From Rikenella sp031551865 (lineage in GTDB: Bacteria; Bacteroidota; Bacteroidia; Bacteroidales; Rikenellaceae): a stretch of DNA of 64,000 nt. Of the stretch, positions 18,750 through 27,880 are shown piece by piece. The DNA lies in NCBI GenBank assembly GCA_031551865.1, contig JAVBMY010000009.1, positions 26,241-90,240 on the forward strand, read 5' to 3'. Each line of letters opens with the position of its first letter. Position 1 is the first letter of the stretch. The position numbers and the translations under genes were made by a program. Below the pieces are notes generated by a model, which ran no database searches, had not been told where the DNA came from, and saw only the letters and a program-made list of their open reading frames with translations.

Positions 18750-18893
18750 AACGTATTGTTTTTTATTGGTTTTAAGTTGGTGCGGAATGATGCCGGCACG
18801 GGAGAGTATCCGGCCCCGGGTTTGCGGGTACAATATTACGAATTTTTCCAAAAATTTGCAATAACTCCGTACCCCTATATTTTATGGCACAAT

Positions 18894-18924
18894 TTTGGAG
18901 TGCTACCCGGAATTCCTATCTTTG
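18894..18924 (+). promoter_or_regulatory. Consensus Bacteroidetes promoter of clpP-clpX
   Basis: TTTG at 18894-18897, a spacer of 19 nt, and TATCTTTG at 18917-18924: an exact match to the -33/-7 pattern of the phylum's primary sigma factor. It lies 36 nt upstream of the clpP start. Confidence 0.85.
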
Positions 18925-18959
18925 TTTTTTGTCACAAACCGTAACCGGAGCCACACAAT

Positions 18960-19628
18960 ATGAAAGAATTTGAGAAATACGCCCTCTCCCGCGGCATCAG
19001 CTCACTGTCGATGCACCGCTATGCCGGGTTCGCCAGCGAATACATATCCCCCACGATCATCGAGGAACGCCAGATGAACGTCGCCACGATGGACGTTTTC
19101 TCGCGCCTGATGATGGACCGCATCATCTTCCTCGGGGTCCCTATCTACGACGATGCGGCCAACATCATCCAGGCCCAGATGCTTTTCCTCGAATCCACCG
19201 ACCCGAGCGCCGACATCCAGGTGTACGTAAACACTCCGGGCGGTTCGGTATCGGCAGGATTGGGCATCTACGACACCATGCAGCTCATCGCCCCCGACGT
19301 GGCGACAATCTGCACCGGCATGGCCGCCTCGATGGGCGCCATCCTGCTGACCGCCGGAGCCAAAGGCAAGCGCTCGGCGCTGCAGCACTCGCGCATCATG
19401 ATCCACCAGCCGCTCGGCGGCGTCGAAGGGCAGGCCAGCGACATCGCCATCACCGCCCAGCAGATCCTCAAAACCAAAAAAGAACTCTACTCGATCCTCG
19501 CGCTCCACACCGGAGTCACCGAAAAACAGATTGAAAAAGACGCCGACCGCGACTTCTGGATGACCTCGCAGGAAGCCACCAAATACGGGCTGATCGACGG
19601 CGTACTCACCAAACGCGAAGCAAAATAA
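18960..19628 (+). CDS. clpP: ATP-dependent Clp protease proteolytic subunit
   Basis: Serine protease that forms the 14-mer degradation chamber used by ClpX. The 222-aa protein has the catalytic Ser in GMAASMGA (S124) and His in RIMIHQPLGG (H149). The N-terminus is some 20 residues longer than in E. coli mature ClpP, consistent with a propeptide. Its stop overlaps the clpX start by one base (TAATG), giving coupled translation. A consensus promoter lies just upstream. Confidence 0.97.
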   Translation: MKEFEKYALSRGISSLSMHRYAGFASEYISPTIIEERQMNVATMDVFSRLMMDRIIFLGVPIYDDAANIIQAQMLFLESTDPSADIQVYVNTPGGSVSAGLGIYDTMQLIAPDVATICTGMAASMGAILLTAGAKGKRSALQHSRIMIHQPLGGVEGQASDIAITAQQILKTKKELYSILALHTGVTEKQIEKDADRDFWMTSQEATKYGLIDGVLTKREAK

Positions 19629-20884
19629 TGGCAAACAACGATAACCATAATAACGAGCAATGCTCTTTTTGCGGCCAGCCGGTCGACCCGGCCGAAGGAT
19701 TCCTGATCCACGGGCAGGACGCCGCCATCTGCGACGACTGCGCCGAACGGGCCTGGAACATTGTGGCCGAAGAGATGCAACGTCAGCAGACGACCGACAC
19801 CAAACAGGTCGTTTCCGAAGCGCTTTCGATACAAAAGCCGCAATACATCAAAGAATTCCTCGACCAGTATGTCATCGGGCAGGATCGCGCCAAACGCTAC
19901 ATCTCGGTAGCAGTCTATAACCATTACAAGCGCCTGATGTACAGCGCCGCCGCAAACGAAACAAACAAAGACGGTATCGAACTCGATAAATCGAACATCC
20001 TGCTCGTGGGCGAGACCGGCACCGGGAAAACCCTCATCGCCCGCACCATCGCCCGCCTGCTGGGCGTGCCGTTCGCCATCGCCGACGCCACGGCCCTCAC
20101 CGAAGCCGGCTACGTGGGCGAAGATGTCGAGAGTATCCTCTCGCGCCTGCTCCAGGCCGCCGACTACGACGTGTCTGCCGCCGAACGCGGGATCGTCTTC
20201 ATCGACGAAATCGACAAGATCGCCCGCAAAAGCGACAACCCCTCGATCACCCGCGACGTAAGCGGCGAAGGCGTGCAACAAGCCCTGCTCAAGATCCTCG
20301 AAGGCACCGTGGTCAACGTCCCGCCCCAGGGAGGCCGCAAGCACCCCGACCAGAAATACATCCAGGTCAACACCTCGAACATCCTGTTCATTGCCGGGGG
20401 AGCCTTCGACGGCATCCAGCGCAAGATCGCCCAACGGCTTGGCAGCCGCGTGATGGGCTACGGGCAGCAGCAAAAGCTCTCGACGCTCGACCGCGACAAC
20501 CTGCTGCAATACATCACTCCGCAAGACCTGCGAGGCTTCGGACTGATTCCCGAACTCGTGGGACGCCTCCCGGTACTGACCTACCTCGAACCCCTCTCGC
20601 ACGATGCCCTCAAACGCATCCTCACCGAGCCTAAAAATGCAATTATCAAACAATACGTGCAACTGTTCGAGATGGACGGTGTGAAACTCACGTTCGACCC
20701 GGCCGCGCTCGACTACATCGTCGACCAGGCCGTAGAGCAGAAACTCGGTGCCCGCGGCCTGCGCGCCATCTGCGAGACCATCATGATCGACGCCATGTTC
20801 GACGTACCCGCCTCGGACCGCAAGACCTTCCGGGTCACCCTGCCCTACGCCAAATCGAAGATCGAAGCCGCCAAAGTCGCCTGA
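19628..20884 (+). CDS. clpX: ATP-dependent Clp protease unfoldase subunit
   Basis: AAA+ unfoldase that feeds substrates, including tmRNA-tagged ones, into ClpP. The 418-aa protein has the N-terminal zinc-binding domain (CSFCG...CDDC), Walker A GETGTGKTLIA, Walker B IVFIDEIDKIA, and the arginine-finger and sensor regions (LIPELVGRLPV, LGARGLRAICE). It is translated directly after clpP. A tmRNA gene lies at 39744 in this window. Confidence 0.97.
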   Translation: MANNDNHNNEQCSFCGQPVDPAEGFLIHGQDAAICDDCAERAWNIVAEEMQRQQTTDTKQVVSEALSIQKPQYIKEFLDQYVIGQDRAKRYISVAVYNHYKRLMYSAAANETNKDGIELDKSNILLVGETGTGKTLIARTIARLLGVPFAIADATALTEAGYVGEDVESILSRLLQAADYDVSAAERGIVFIDEIDKIARKSDNPSITRDVSGEGVQQALLKILEGTVVNVPPQGGRKHPDQKYIQVNTSNILFIAGGAFDGIQRKIAQRLGSRVMGYGQQQKLSTLDRDNLLQYITPQDLRGFGLIPELVGRLPVLTYLEPLSHDALKRILTEPKNAIIKQYVQLFEMDGVKLTFDPAALDYIVDQAVEQKLGARGLRAICETIMIDAMFDVPASDRKTFRVTLPYAKSKIEAAKVA

Positions 20885-20953
20885 CACCGGCCCGAACGAC
20901 ATAATTCCCCGAACCGGACTACACTTAAGAAACGCCTTTTGCGCATTACACAC

Positions 20954-22309
20954 ATGAACCAACTCACCGCCATATCGCCCGTCGACGGCCGCTACCGCAA
21001 AACCACCGAGCAACTGGCCGATTACTTCTCGGAATACGCCCTGATCCGCTACCGGGTCGAAGTCGAGATCGAATATTTTATAGAGCTTTGCAAACTTCCT
21101 CTGCCGCAACTCAAGGATTTTGGCGCCGGGAATTTCGACGCCCTGCGCAGCATCTACAAAAACTTCAGCGAGAAAGACGCCGAACGTGTCAAGGAAATCG
21201 AAAAGACCACCAACCACGACGTCAAAGCCGTCGAGTACCTCATCAAAGAGAAAATGGACGGGCTCGGCCTCGGCAGCAGCCGCGAATTCATCCATTTCGG
21301 GCTCACCTCGCAGGACATCAATAACACCGCGACCCCGCTGAGCCTCAAACGGGCGCTCGAAAACGTCTACATGCCCGCCATCGACGGAATCGTCGACCTG
21401 CTCGTGGCCCGCGCCAACGAATGGAACCACATTCCGCTGCTGGCCCGCACCCACGGCCAGCCCGCCTCACCCACCGTGCTCGGCAAAGAGATCATCGTAT
21501 TCGTCGAACGGCTCGAAAAACAGATCGCCCAACTGCAGGAGATCCCATACTCCGCCAAATTCGGAGGCGCCACGGGTAATTTCAACGCCCACAACGCCGC
21601 ATACCCCGGGATAGACTGGGTGGACTTCGCCAACCGCTTCGTCAACGAAATCCTCGAACTCGACCGATCGCAATACACCACACAGATCGAGCACTACGAC
21701 AACATGGCAGCCACGTTCGATGCCCTCAAGCGCATCAACACCATATTGATCGACCTCTGCCGCGACATCTGGAGCTACATTTCGATGGAGTACTTCAAAC
21801 AGCAGATCAAAGCGGGAGAAGTAGGCTCCTCGGCCATGCCCCACAAAGTGAATCCCATCGACTTCGAGAATGCCGAAGGGAACCTCGGGCTGGCCAACGC
21901 CCTGTTCGAACACCTGTCGGCCAAGCTCCCCGTATCGCGCCTGCAACGCGATCTCACGGACTCCACCGTACTGCGCAACATCGGCGTACCTGTGGCCCAC
22001 ACGATCATCGCCCTCAGCTCGCTGAAAAAAGGGCTGAATAAGCTGTTGCTGAACGAAACCGCCATCGACGCCGACCTCGAAGCCAACTGGGCCGTGGTGG
22101 CCGAGGGTATCCAGACCATCCTCCGACGCGAGAATTATCCCAACCCGTACGAAGCACTAAAAGCCCTGACCCGCAAGAACGAAGCCGTCACCCGCGAAAC
22201 CATGGCCTCGTTCATCGAGGGGCTCGACGTATCGGAAAACATAAAGGAAGAACTCCGCGCCCTGTCGCCCCAAAGCTACACCGGAGTGTTCCGCGCAGGG
22301 AAGCAATAG
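20954..22309 (+). CDS. purB: Adenylosuccinate lyase
   Basis: Acts twice in purine synthesis, cleaving SAICAR and adenylosuccinate. From ATG 20954 (MNQLTAISPVDGRYR) the protein is 451 aa. The fumarase/lyase-superfamily signature SSAMPHKVNPIDFENAEGN is intact, and the TSQDINNTA and TGNFNAH substrate-loop regions fit the long bacterial (E. coli) type. A TTG at 20939 could add five residues but is less likely. It stands 69 bp after clpX and may be read from the same transcript. Confidence 0.97.
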   Translation: MNQLTAISPVDGRYRKTTEQLADYFSEYALIRYRVEVEIEYFIELCKLPLPQLKDFGAGNFDALRSIYKNFSEKDAERVKEIEKTTNHDVKAVEYLIKEKMDGLGLGSSREFIHFGLTSQDINNTATPLSLKRALENVYMPAIDGIVDLLVARANEWNHIPLLARTHGQPASPTVLGKEIIVFVERLEKQIAQLQEIPYSAKFGGATGNFNAHNAAYPGIDWVDFANRFVNEILELDRSQYTTQIEHYDNMAATFDALKRINTILIDLCRDIWSYISMEYFKQQIKAGEVGSSAMPHKVNPIDFENAEGNLGLANALFEHLSAKLPVSRLQRDLTDSTVLRNIGVPVAHTIIALSSLKKGLNKLLLNETAIDADLEANWAVVAEGIQTILRRENYPNPYEALKALTRKNEAVTRETMASFIEGLDVSENIKEELRALSPQSYTGVFRAGKQ

Positions 22310-22504
22310 AAACAGGCCATTGCAGGGTGCGCATCCCCAAGTATCCCATGAAAAAAGGCTTTCCCTGGATATTCCGTATTCCGGCCAATGAAGAAGAGCA
22401 TGTATCATCTCCTGTCCAACTGCACCTGACAAAATCGCGCCAAAATGCCAGCCTCCGGAAAAAGGCACGCAATTTGTTAGACCTCTGAAACCAAACAGAA
22501 CCCA

Positions 22505-23017
22505 ATGAAATTCCAAACCTTGTGTACCCTTGCCGTTTCGGCCCTCTTCTTTTGCAGTTGTTCAGGCGACGGAAAAAGTGCGTTTTCGCCGGTAGATTCC
22601 ATTAAGCAGGCCGACCAACTCAAAATAGAAGCCTGGCAAACGGTAATGGACATCAACCGGCTCGCCCTGACCGAACGGAACCGCGATAGCCTCGCCCCCC
22701 TGCTCAGCGAACACATGGTGATCCAGTGTCCCGGCATGGGCAATGCACACATCGAAGGCCGGCAGAACGCACTCGACGCCTACGACCAATACGCCGGCTA
22801 TGCCAAAGTGCACGAAGTTATTACCAGCGAACCGCTCGTGCAGCTATACGACGGCAACCTGTGCGCCGTGGTGGGCTACCACTACGAGTTCCGCACCGAA
22901 ACCGTGGCAGAACACAAACCCGAGACCTTCATCGGCAAAGACATGTACTTTCTCGTGCGCGAGGATGGACGCTGGGTCGCCGCGGCCCAACACTATTCGA
23001 TAGAATCAACCAACTAA
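22505..23017 (+). CDS. SnoaL-like/DUF4440 lipoprotein
   Basis: A 170-aa protein with a lipoprotein signal (FFCSCSG; Cys17 or Cys19) and a small NTF2-like alpha-beta domain: a helix AWQTVMDINRLALTERNRDSLAPLLSEHMV followed by strands VVGYHYEF and MYFLVREDGRWVAAAQHYS. NTF2-like proteins range from binding to catalysis; the activity here cannot be told. The preceding 195-bp gap after purB shows no clear signal. It is 17 nt upstream of rubredoxin and may share its transcript. Confidence 0.75.
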   Translation: MKFQTLCTLAVSALFFCSCSGDGKSAFSPVDSIKQADQLKIEAWQTVMDINRLALTERNRDSLAPLLSEHMVIQCPGMGNAHIEGRQNALDAYDQYAGYAKVHEVITSEPLVQLYDGNLCAVVGYHYEFRTETVAEHKPETFIGKDMYFLVREDGRWVAAAQHYSIESTN

Positions 23018-23034
23018 AACCCCATATAAAAACC

Positions 23035-23196
23035 ATGGACAAATACAAATGCGAAGTGTGCGGATACGTGTATGATCCCTCCGCAGGCGATCCCGACAGC
23101 GGCATAGCCCCCGGAACCCCTTTCGAACAAATCCCCGAAGACTGGGAATGCCCGCTGTGCGGCGTAACCAAAGAAATGTTCAAGAAAGTAGAGTAA
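23035..23196 (+). CDS. Rubredoxin
   Basis: A 53-aa one-iron electron carrier. The two iron-binding pairs are KCEVCGYVYDPS (start) and CPLCGVTKE (end), and the centre GDPDSGIAPGTPFEQIPEDW is the rubredoxin hallmark. It probably supplies electrons to peroxide- or oxygen-detoxifying enzymes in this anaerobe; the partner is not in the window. It follows the NTF2-like gene by 17 nt. Confidence 0.96.
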   Translation: MDKYKCEVCGYVYDPSAGDPDSGIAPGTPFEQIPEDWECPLCGVTKEMFKKVE

Positions 23197-23218
23197 CCCT
23201 TCAGCGTTCTAGTTCCCG

Positions 23219-23506
23219 ATGGACGGTTTCCTGACCTTCGTATTAATCGTTATTGTAGGCTTCTGGCTGCTCGGGATTCTCGGGCGGGCGTGGTTGCGTA
23301 TGCTGATACGCCGCAACGGGAACGGAGCGACAGGAGGTTCGTGGACATTCGGGGGCGCTGCGGGTAATCGTGGGAGATCACGCAATACGCGCCCCGAAGG
23401 CGAAGTCACCGTGACCGACAACGAGACACCCGGTACCCCAATCAACCGCCGCGTGGGCGAATACGTTGAATACGAAGAAGTCGGCACTCCCGACAACCAT
23501 CAATAA
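23219..23506 (+). CDS. DUF4834 family small membrane protein
   Basis: A 95-aa protein with one N-terminal membrane helix (FLTFVLIVIVGFWLLGILGR) and a Gly/Asn-rich, then acidic, cytoplasmic tail ending in GEYVEYEEV. This layout matches DUF4834, a Bacteroidetes-only family of unknown role often found beside tRNA and housekeeping genes. It is 22 nt after rubredoxin and is followed by a terminator. Confidence 0.75.
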   Translation: MDGFLTFVLIVIVGFWLLGILGRAWLRMLIRRNGNGATGGSWTFGGAAGNRGRSRNTRPEGEVTVTDNETPGTPINRRVGEYVEYEEVGTPDNHQ

Positions 23507-23534
23507 CCTCCCCCTCTCGGGCAAGATCATAAAG

Positions 23535-23576
23535 AACCTGTACGGCTTTTACACCGTGCAGGTTTTTTGTTTTTTC
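23535..23576 (+). terminator. Rho-independent terminator after the DUF4834 gene
   Basis: Stem AACCTGTACGG (23535-23545) with CCGTGCAGGTT (23554-23564), 11 pairs with one G-U, then TTTTGTTTTTTC. Confidence 0.9.
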
Positions 23577-23609
23577 AGCCGGACAGTTGTGTACAAAGGA
23601 ATTTTTACA

Positions 23610-23617
23610 TAACTTTG
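23610..23617 (+). promoter_or_regulatory. Promoter -7 element before tRNA-Ser
   Basis: TAACTTTG, with a TTGT near 23587-23590 at about 19 nt upstream. It may serve both tRNA-Ser and the exbB operon, since no other promoter was seen in between. Confidence 0.6.
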
Positions 23618-23656
23618 AGGGCTGTGAAAAGGCACTTCGCCTCACACCCACAACAT

Positions 23657-23744
23657 GGAGAAATGGCCGAGTGGTCGAAGGCGCGCGCCTGGAAAGTGCG
23701 TATACCCCACAAGGGTATCGGGGGTTCGAATCCCTTTTTCTCCG
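23657..23744 (+). tRNA. tRNA-Ser (anticodon GGA)
   Basis: Acceptor GGAGAAA pairs with TTTCTCC (23737-23743). Anticodon stem CGCGC/GTGCG holds loop CTGGAAA with GGA at 23691-23693. The long variable arm (TATACCCCACAAGGGTATC) identifies a class II tRNA. CCA is not encoded. Confidence 0.96.
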
Positions 23745-23814
23745 CACCGGAAACACTAACACAAATACATAAACAAACAACACTCTAACCAATTTCAAAA
23801 ACCTAGACTTCATT

Positions 23815-24612
23815 ATGAAAAAACTTCTGACAGTAGTGTCAATCGCCGCTCTCATGAGCTTTGGCACCGTTAACCTCTACGCACAAGATACCACGTCAAC
23901 TGCGCAGACCGAACAACAAGTACAGCCCGCAGACCAAAACGCCACTGCTGCCGAAGCTACTGAAGCTGACCTTGGTGGTGAACCCATGCACCAGGCACTC
24001 AAGCAAAAGTTCATTGAAGGTGGTGTGGGCTGGATGTCTCCCATTCTGCTCTGTTTGGTACTTGGTCTTGCCATCGTAATCGAACGCGTGATCTTCCTTA
24101 ACATGTCGACCGTCAACACCAAAAAACTGCTCGCCAACGTGGAAGAAGCCCTCAAAACCAAAGGCGTCGAAGCAGCCAAAGAAATCTGCCGCAACACCCG
24201 TGGTCCCGTAGCCTCGATCTTCTATCAGGGTCTCGACCGTACCGATGAAGGCATCGACGTAGTTGAAAAATCAATGGTTGCCTACGGTTCAGTACAAAAC
24301 GGCCAACTCGAAAACGGCCTTTCATGGATCTCGCTCTTCATCGCCCTCTCTCCGATGCTCGGGTTCATGGGTACGGTAGTAGGTATGATCATGGCCTTCG
24401 ACGCCATCGAAGCTGCCGGCGACATCGCTCCCGCACTCGTGGCAGGGGGTATGAAAGTAGCCCTTTTGACTACCGTAGCCGGTCTTATCGTGGCAGTTAT
24501 CCTCCAACTTTTCTACAACTACCTGATCGCAAAAATCGACAGCCTTACGCTCGCCATGGAAGACAGCTCTATTTCGCTGATCGACATGCTTACCAAATAC
24601 ACAAAAAAATAA
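23815..24612 (+). CDS. exbB: ExbB/TolQ/MotA family proton channel protein
   Basis: Proton channel that with ExbD energises TonB-dependent transport. The 265-aa protein begins with a cleavable-looking signal segment and a Gln/Ala/Thr-rich periplasmic stretch, a feature of Bacteroidetes ExbB, followed by three membrane helices (about residues 77-97, 170-195, 205-235) with the conserved cytoplasmic loop between the first two and GLSWISLFIALSPMLGFMGTVVGMI in the second. It heads a four-gene operon. Confidence 0.93.
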   Translation: MKKLLTVVSIAALMSFGTVNLYAQDTTSTAQTEQQVQPADQNATAAEATEADLGGEPMHQALKQKFIEGGVGWMSPILLCLVLGLAIVIERVIFLNMSTVNTKKLLANVEEALKTKGVEAAKEICRNTRGPVASIFYQGLDRTDEGIDVVEKSMVAYGSVQNGQLENGLSWISLFIALSPMLGFMGTVVGMIMAFDAIEAAGDIAPALVAGGMKVALLTTVAGLIVAVILQLFYNYLIAKIDSLTLAMEDSSISLIDMLTKYTKK

Positions 24613-24651
24613 GACCGTATTTTGCGATCTAAATAAAGATACAGAAGAGAG

Positions 24652-25056
24652 ATGAAAAACCTTTCAATAATAAAATATGTCCTGCTCATTGTATCGGCAG
24701 TACTCGTAACGCTCGGTATGACCGGAGTTATGGATGTGGATACGATGCTCGCATGGACCGCCGTCATGCTCGGTATCACCGTGCTGTTGGTCATCATACT
24801 GCCCCTGATCGGAATCGCCCAGAACCCCAAAGGTGCCAAACGAGGTCTTATCGGCCTGGTAATTATCGCCCTGGTATTCCTGGTGTGCTTCCTTCTTGCC
24901 GATGCTACCCCCGTGTACGTATCTGCCGGAACCCAGATATATGATGATAAAACAGGCCTGATCGTCAGCGACATGGGAATCTATGCCATTTACATATCGC
25001 TTGCCGGAGCCATCCTGACCATCATCGGCACCGAAATCTACAAATCATTCAAATAG
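24652..25056 (+). CDS. Four-helix membrane protein of the exb operon
   Basis: A 134-aa protein with about four hydrophobic segments (residues 5-25, 32-56, 65-86, 107-130) and short loops. I do not recognise a named family, but a small membrane protein in this position between exbB and exbD is common in Bacteroidales. A role as an accessory of the ExbBD complex is inferred from position only. It starts 39 bp after exbB and ends 11 bp before exbD. Confidence 0.7.
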   Translation: MKNLSIIKYVLLIVSAVLVTLGMTGVMDVDTMLAWTAVMLGITVLLVIILPLIGIAQNPKGAKRGLIGLVIIALVFLVCFLLADATPVYVSAGTQIYDDKTGLIVSDMGIYAIYISLAGAILTIIGTEIYKSFK

Positions 25057-25067
25057 CCAAAAGAAAA

Positions 25068-25646
25068 ATGGCAAAAAGACAATTACAAGAAATCAACGCA
25101 GGCTCGATGGCCGACATCGCGTTCCTTCTCTTGATCTTTTGGCTGATGACAACCTCGATGAATACCGACAGCGGTATCAGTCGCAAGTTGCCTCCCATTG
25201 CAGATCTGGAGAACGACCCGGGCATCGACGAACACGAACGCAACGTGTTGCAGGTGTTCGTGAGCGGCAGCAACCAACTCCTCGTTGCCGGACAGCGTAT
25301 GGATGTCTCGGGCCTCAAAGACGTGGCCAAGTTGTTCATACAAAACCCGGCCAACGACCCCAACCTGCCTGAGAAAGTGATGACCGAACTCCCCTTGCTC
25401 GGCAACTACCCCGTAAGCAAAGGTATCGTTTCGCTTCAGAACGACCGGGCCACCAGCTACGAAACGTACATCAGCGTACAGAACGAGTTGACCCGCGCAT
25501 TCAGCGAAGCTCGTAACGACCTTGCCGTGGCCAAGTTCAGTAGAACCTACGGCGAACTGAACGATGACCAACGTACAGCTATCAACAAAGCGATCCCCGT
25601 GAAGATATCCGAAGCGGAACCGCGTAACCTGACAGGAGGAAAATAA
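25068..25646 (+). CDS. exbD: ExbD/TolR family protein 1
   Basis: Periplasmic/membrane partner of ExbB; 192 aa. The single N-terminal membrane helix carries the essential protonatable Asp (SMADIAFLLLIFWLM), followed by a periplasmic domain longer than usual for ExbD (normal about 140 aa). The middle has an insertion rich in Asn and Glu (about residues 85-150). The next gene is a second, normal-length ExbD starting 1 bp after this stop, a pairing typical of the phylum. Confidence 0.9.
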   Translation: MAKRQLQEINAGSMADIAFLLLIFWLMTTSMNTDSGISRKLPPIADLENDPGIDEHERNVLQVFVSGSNQLLVAGQRMDVSGLKDVAKLFIQNPANDPNLPEKVMTELPLLGNYPVSKGIVSLQNDRATSYETYISVQNELTRAFSEARNDLAVAKFSRTYGELNDDQRTAINKAIPVKISEAEPRNLTGGK

Positions 25647-25647
25647 T

Positions 25648-26112
25648 ATGTCCGTTTACAAAAAAGGCGGCAGTAAAGCCACGCCGGGAATCGGCACATC
25701 GTCGCTGCCCGACATCGTATTCATGATCCTCTTCTTCTTCATGGCCACCACTTCCATGCGCGAAGTAACCATGAAAGTCGATGTAGACGCACCTTATGCC
25801 AGTGAAGTCCAGAAACTGGAAAAGAAATCACTCGTAAGCTACGTCTACGTGGGAGCTCCCAAAGAAGCTAAGTTCGGGTCAGCACCCCGTATCCAGCTCA
25901 ACGACGATTTCAGTACCCTGACCCACATCGGCCAGTTCGTAGCTGCTGAGCGCAACAAACTCAGCGAAGCCGACCGCCCCGAAATGACCGTCAGCCTGAA
26001 AATCGACAAAAACGTACGTATGGGCCTCGTCACAGACATCAAACAAGAGTTACGCAAAGCCAACGCGCTGAACATCAGCTACTCGGCAAAGAAAACCGCG
26101 TCAGCTCAATAA
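25648..26112 (+). CDS. exbD: ExbD/TolR family protein 2
   Basis: Second ExbD of the operon, 154 aa. The membrane helix holds the key Asp (SSLPDIVFMILFFFMATTS), and the periplasmic domain ends in the family's peptidoglycan-binding fold. Two unequal ExbD proteins suggest a heteromeric ExbD dimer within the ExbB channel. A terminator follows. Confidence 0.9.
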   Translation: MSVYKKGGSKATPGIGTSSLPDIVFMILFFFMATTSMREVTMKVDVDAPYASEVQKLEKKSLVSYVYVGAPKEAKFGSAPRIQLNDDFSTLTHIGQFVAAERNKLSEADRPEMTVSLKIDKNVRMGLVTDIKQELRKANALNISYSAKKTASAQ

Positions 26113-26175
26113 CCTCTCCCCGAAAAGCCCTCCCCGGATGATCTTCTCAAGGGACGGGACTCCTTCGGCAAGCTA

Positions 26176-26214
26176 CAAGCGCCGTATCCTTAAAGGATAC
26201 GGCGCTTGCTTTTT
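26176..26214 (+). terminator. Terminator of the exbB operon
   Basis: Stem CAAGCGCCGTATCCT (26176-26190) with AGGATACGGCGCTTG (26194-26208), then CTTTTTT. Confidence 0.93.
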
Positions 26215-26264
26215 TACCGGTCTCTCCAACCGGAGATTCCGCACCAATTGAGAACACAGCATAC

Positions 26265-26294
26265 AAAAAGCCGCCCCCTGCAAGGGGACGGCTT
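26265..26294 (-). terminator. Terminator of the NfnB-like gene
   Basis: On the minus strand AAAGCCGTCCCC pairs with GGGGGCGGCTTT (one U-G pair), followed by TTGTATG. It faces the exbB terminator across 50 bp. Confidence 0.7.
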
Positions 26295-26376
26295 TCCGGC
26301 GGAAAGTATCACTTTGATTTTTAGTCGGTCCGGAGAGAGTATGATGACCGATAGGAGCGAAAGAGCAAGAGAAGGG

Positions 26377-27762
26377 CTATTTCTCCCGGATGTAAGTATC
26401 TATCGCAGCCGCAGCCTTTCGTCCTGCACCCATCGCCAGAATCACCGTAGCCGAGCCTGTGACGGCATCGCCTCCGGCAAACACGCCCGGACGGGTCGTC
26501 GCCCCGTCATCGGTGGCCACGATGCCTCCGCGACGAGTCGTTTCCAGGCCGGGCGTCGTAGCGGCAATCAGAGGATTGGGCGAAGTCCCCAACGCCATAA
26601 TCACCACATCGCATTCGATCTCGAATTCCGACCCGGGGACCTCGATCGGCGAACGACGACCCGACTCATCGGGTTCGCCCAACTCCATGCGGACACAGCG
26701 GATCGCACGCACCCAGCCCTTCTCGTCGCCAAGTATGGCCACCGGATTAGTGAGCATCTGGAAATCAATACCTTCTTCTACTGCATGATGCACTTCTTCG
26801 GAACGGGCCGGAAGCTCCTGCTGGGAACGGCGGTATACGATAAAAGCCTCGCTGCCGAGGCGTTTGGCGGTACGCACGGCATCCATCGCCACGTTGCCCC
26901 CGCCGACCACTACGACCCGATCGCCCGTAAAAATGGGCGTATCGTAGCTTTCGTCGAAAGCCTTCATCAGATTGGTCCGCGTCAGGAATTCATTGGCCGA
27001 CACCACCCCGTTCAGGTTCTCGCCATCGATGCCCATGAATTTGGGCAATCCGGCGCCGCTCCCGACGAAAACGGCCGAGAAACCTTCTTCATCAAGCAGT
27101 TGGTCGATGGTTATGGTGCGGCCGACCACCACATCGGTTTCGATCTTCACACCGAGGCGGCGGACGCTTTCGATCTCTTTTTCAACCACCTTATGCTTGG
27201 GCAGGCGGAATTCCGGGATGCCGTACTCCAGCACACCGCCGGGGCGGTGAAGCACCTCGAAGATCGTCACGTCATAGCCCAGCTTGGCCAGGTCGGAAGC
27301 GCAGGAAAGGCCTGCCGGACCACTGCCTACAATGGCCACCTTGTGCCCGTTCGGAGCAGCAGGCTCTACGAGCCGAATATTATTCTCGTGCCCCCAGTCG
27401 CCGACAAAGCGTTCAAGCTTGCCGATCGACACCGGTTCGCCCTTGATACCCAGGATACACGATCCCTCACACTGGCTCTCCTGCGGGCAGACACGACCGC
27501 ATACCGAGGGCAGCGAACTGTCTTCGGCAATCGTACGCGCTGCCGAGGCGAAATCCCCTTCGAGCACACTCATGATGAAACGCGGTATCTGTATGCTGAC
27601 GGGGCAAGCGGCTACGCAACGTGGGTTTTTGCAGTTCAGGCAACGTGACGCTTCGAGTTGCGCCTCTTCCACGTTGTAGCCGTAGCACACCTCTTCGAAA
27701 TTGGTAGCCCTCACGGCCGGGTCCTGTTCCCGGACGGGTACCCGTCCTATCTTATTTGCCAT
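26377..27762 (-). CDS. nfnB: GltD/NfnB-like NADPH-dependent oxidoreductase, large subunit
   Basis: Flavoprotein of the glutamate synthase small-subunit family, 461 aa. The N-terminus carries two four-Cys iron-sulfur motifs (CLNCKNPRCVAACP, and CGRVCPQESQCEGSC), then two Rossmann domains (AIVGSGPAGLSCASDL; VVVGGGNVAMDAVRTAKRLG). Paired with the FAD/[2Fe-2S] protein at 27916, it matches NfnAB/SudAB: ferredoxin- and NADH-linked NADP reduction. Databases often call it gltA, glutamate synthase; no large GltB is nearby, so the Nfn role is more likely. The pair is separated by 153 bp containing a palindromic repeat. Confidence 0.85.
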   Translation of the reverse strand: MANKIGRVPVREQDPAVRATNFEEVCYGYNVEEAQLEASRCLNCKNPRCVAACPVSIQIPRFIMSVLEGDFASAARTIAEDSSLPSVCGRVCPQESQCEGSCILGIKGEPVSIGKLERFVGDWGHENNIRLVEPAAPNGHKVAIVGSGPAGLSCASDLAKLGYDVTIFEVLHRPGGVLEYGIPEFRLPKHKVVEKEIESVRRLGVKIETDVVVGRTITIDQLLDEEGFSAVFVGSGAGLPKFMGIDGENLNGVVSANEFLTRTNLMKAFDESYDTPIFTGDRVVVVGGGNVAMDAVRTAKRLGSEAFIVYRRSQQELPARSEEVHHAVEEGIDFQMLTNPVAILGDEKGWVRAIRCVRMELGEPDESGRRSPIEVPGSEFEIECDVVIMALGTSPNPLIAATTPGLETTRRGGIVATDDGATTRPGVFAGGDAVTGSATVILAMGAGRKAAAAIDTYIREK

Positions 27763-27796
27763 GTTATTATGGTGTGTTTTCTATAGATTTTATCCA

Positions 27797-27880
27797 TGTC
27801 ATCCCCGGGAGGGGCACCGAGGTATCTCAGCATGACTATCGCATAGTATTAGATCCTGCTTCGGCAAGCTTGGGATTACA
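27797..27880. repeat. Intergenic imperfect palindrome, TGTCATCC type
   Basis: Left arm from 27797 starts TGTCATCCC and right arm ends TGGGATTACA at 27880; the left arm's inner part ends GGTATCT and the right begins AGATCC. It lies inside a presumed operon, between nfnA and nfnB. Confidence 0.6.

Noticed and set aside
19487..21454. Open frame of over 600 codons on the minus strand
   Set aside because: Antisense to clpX and purB; no recognisable protein.
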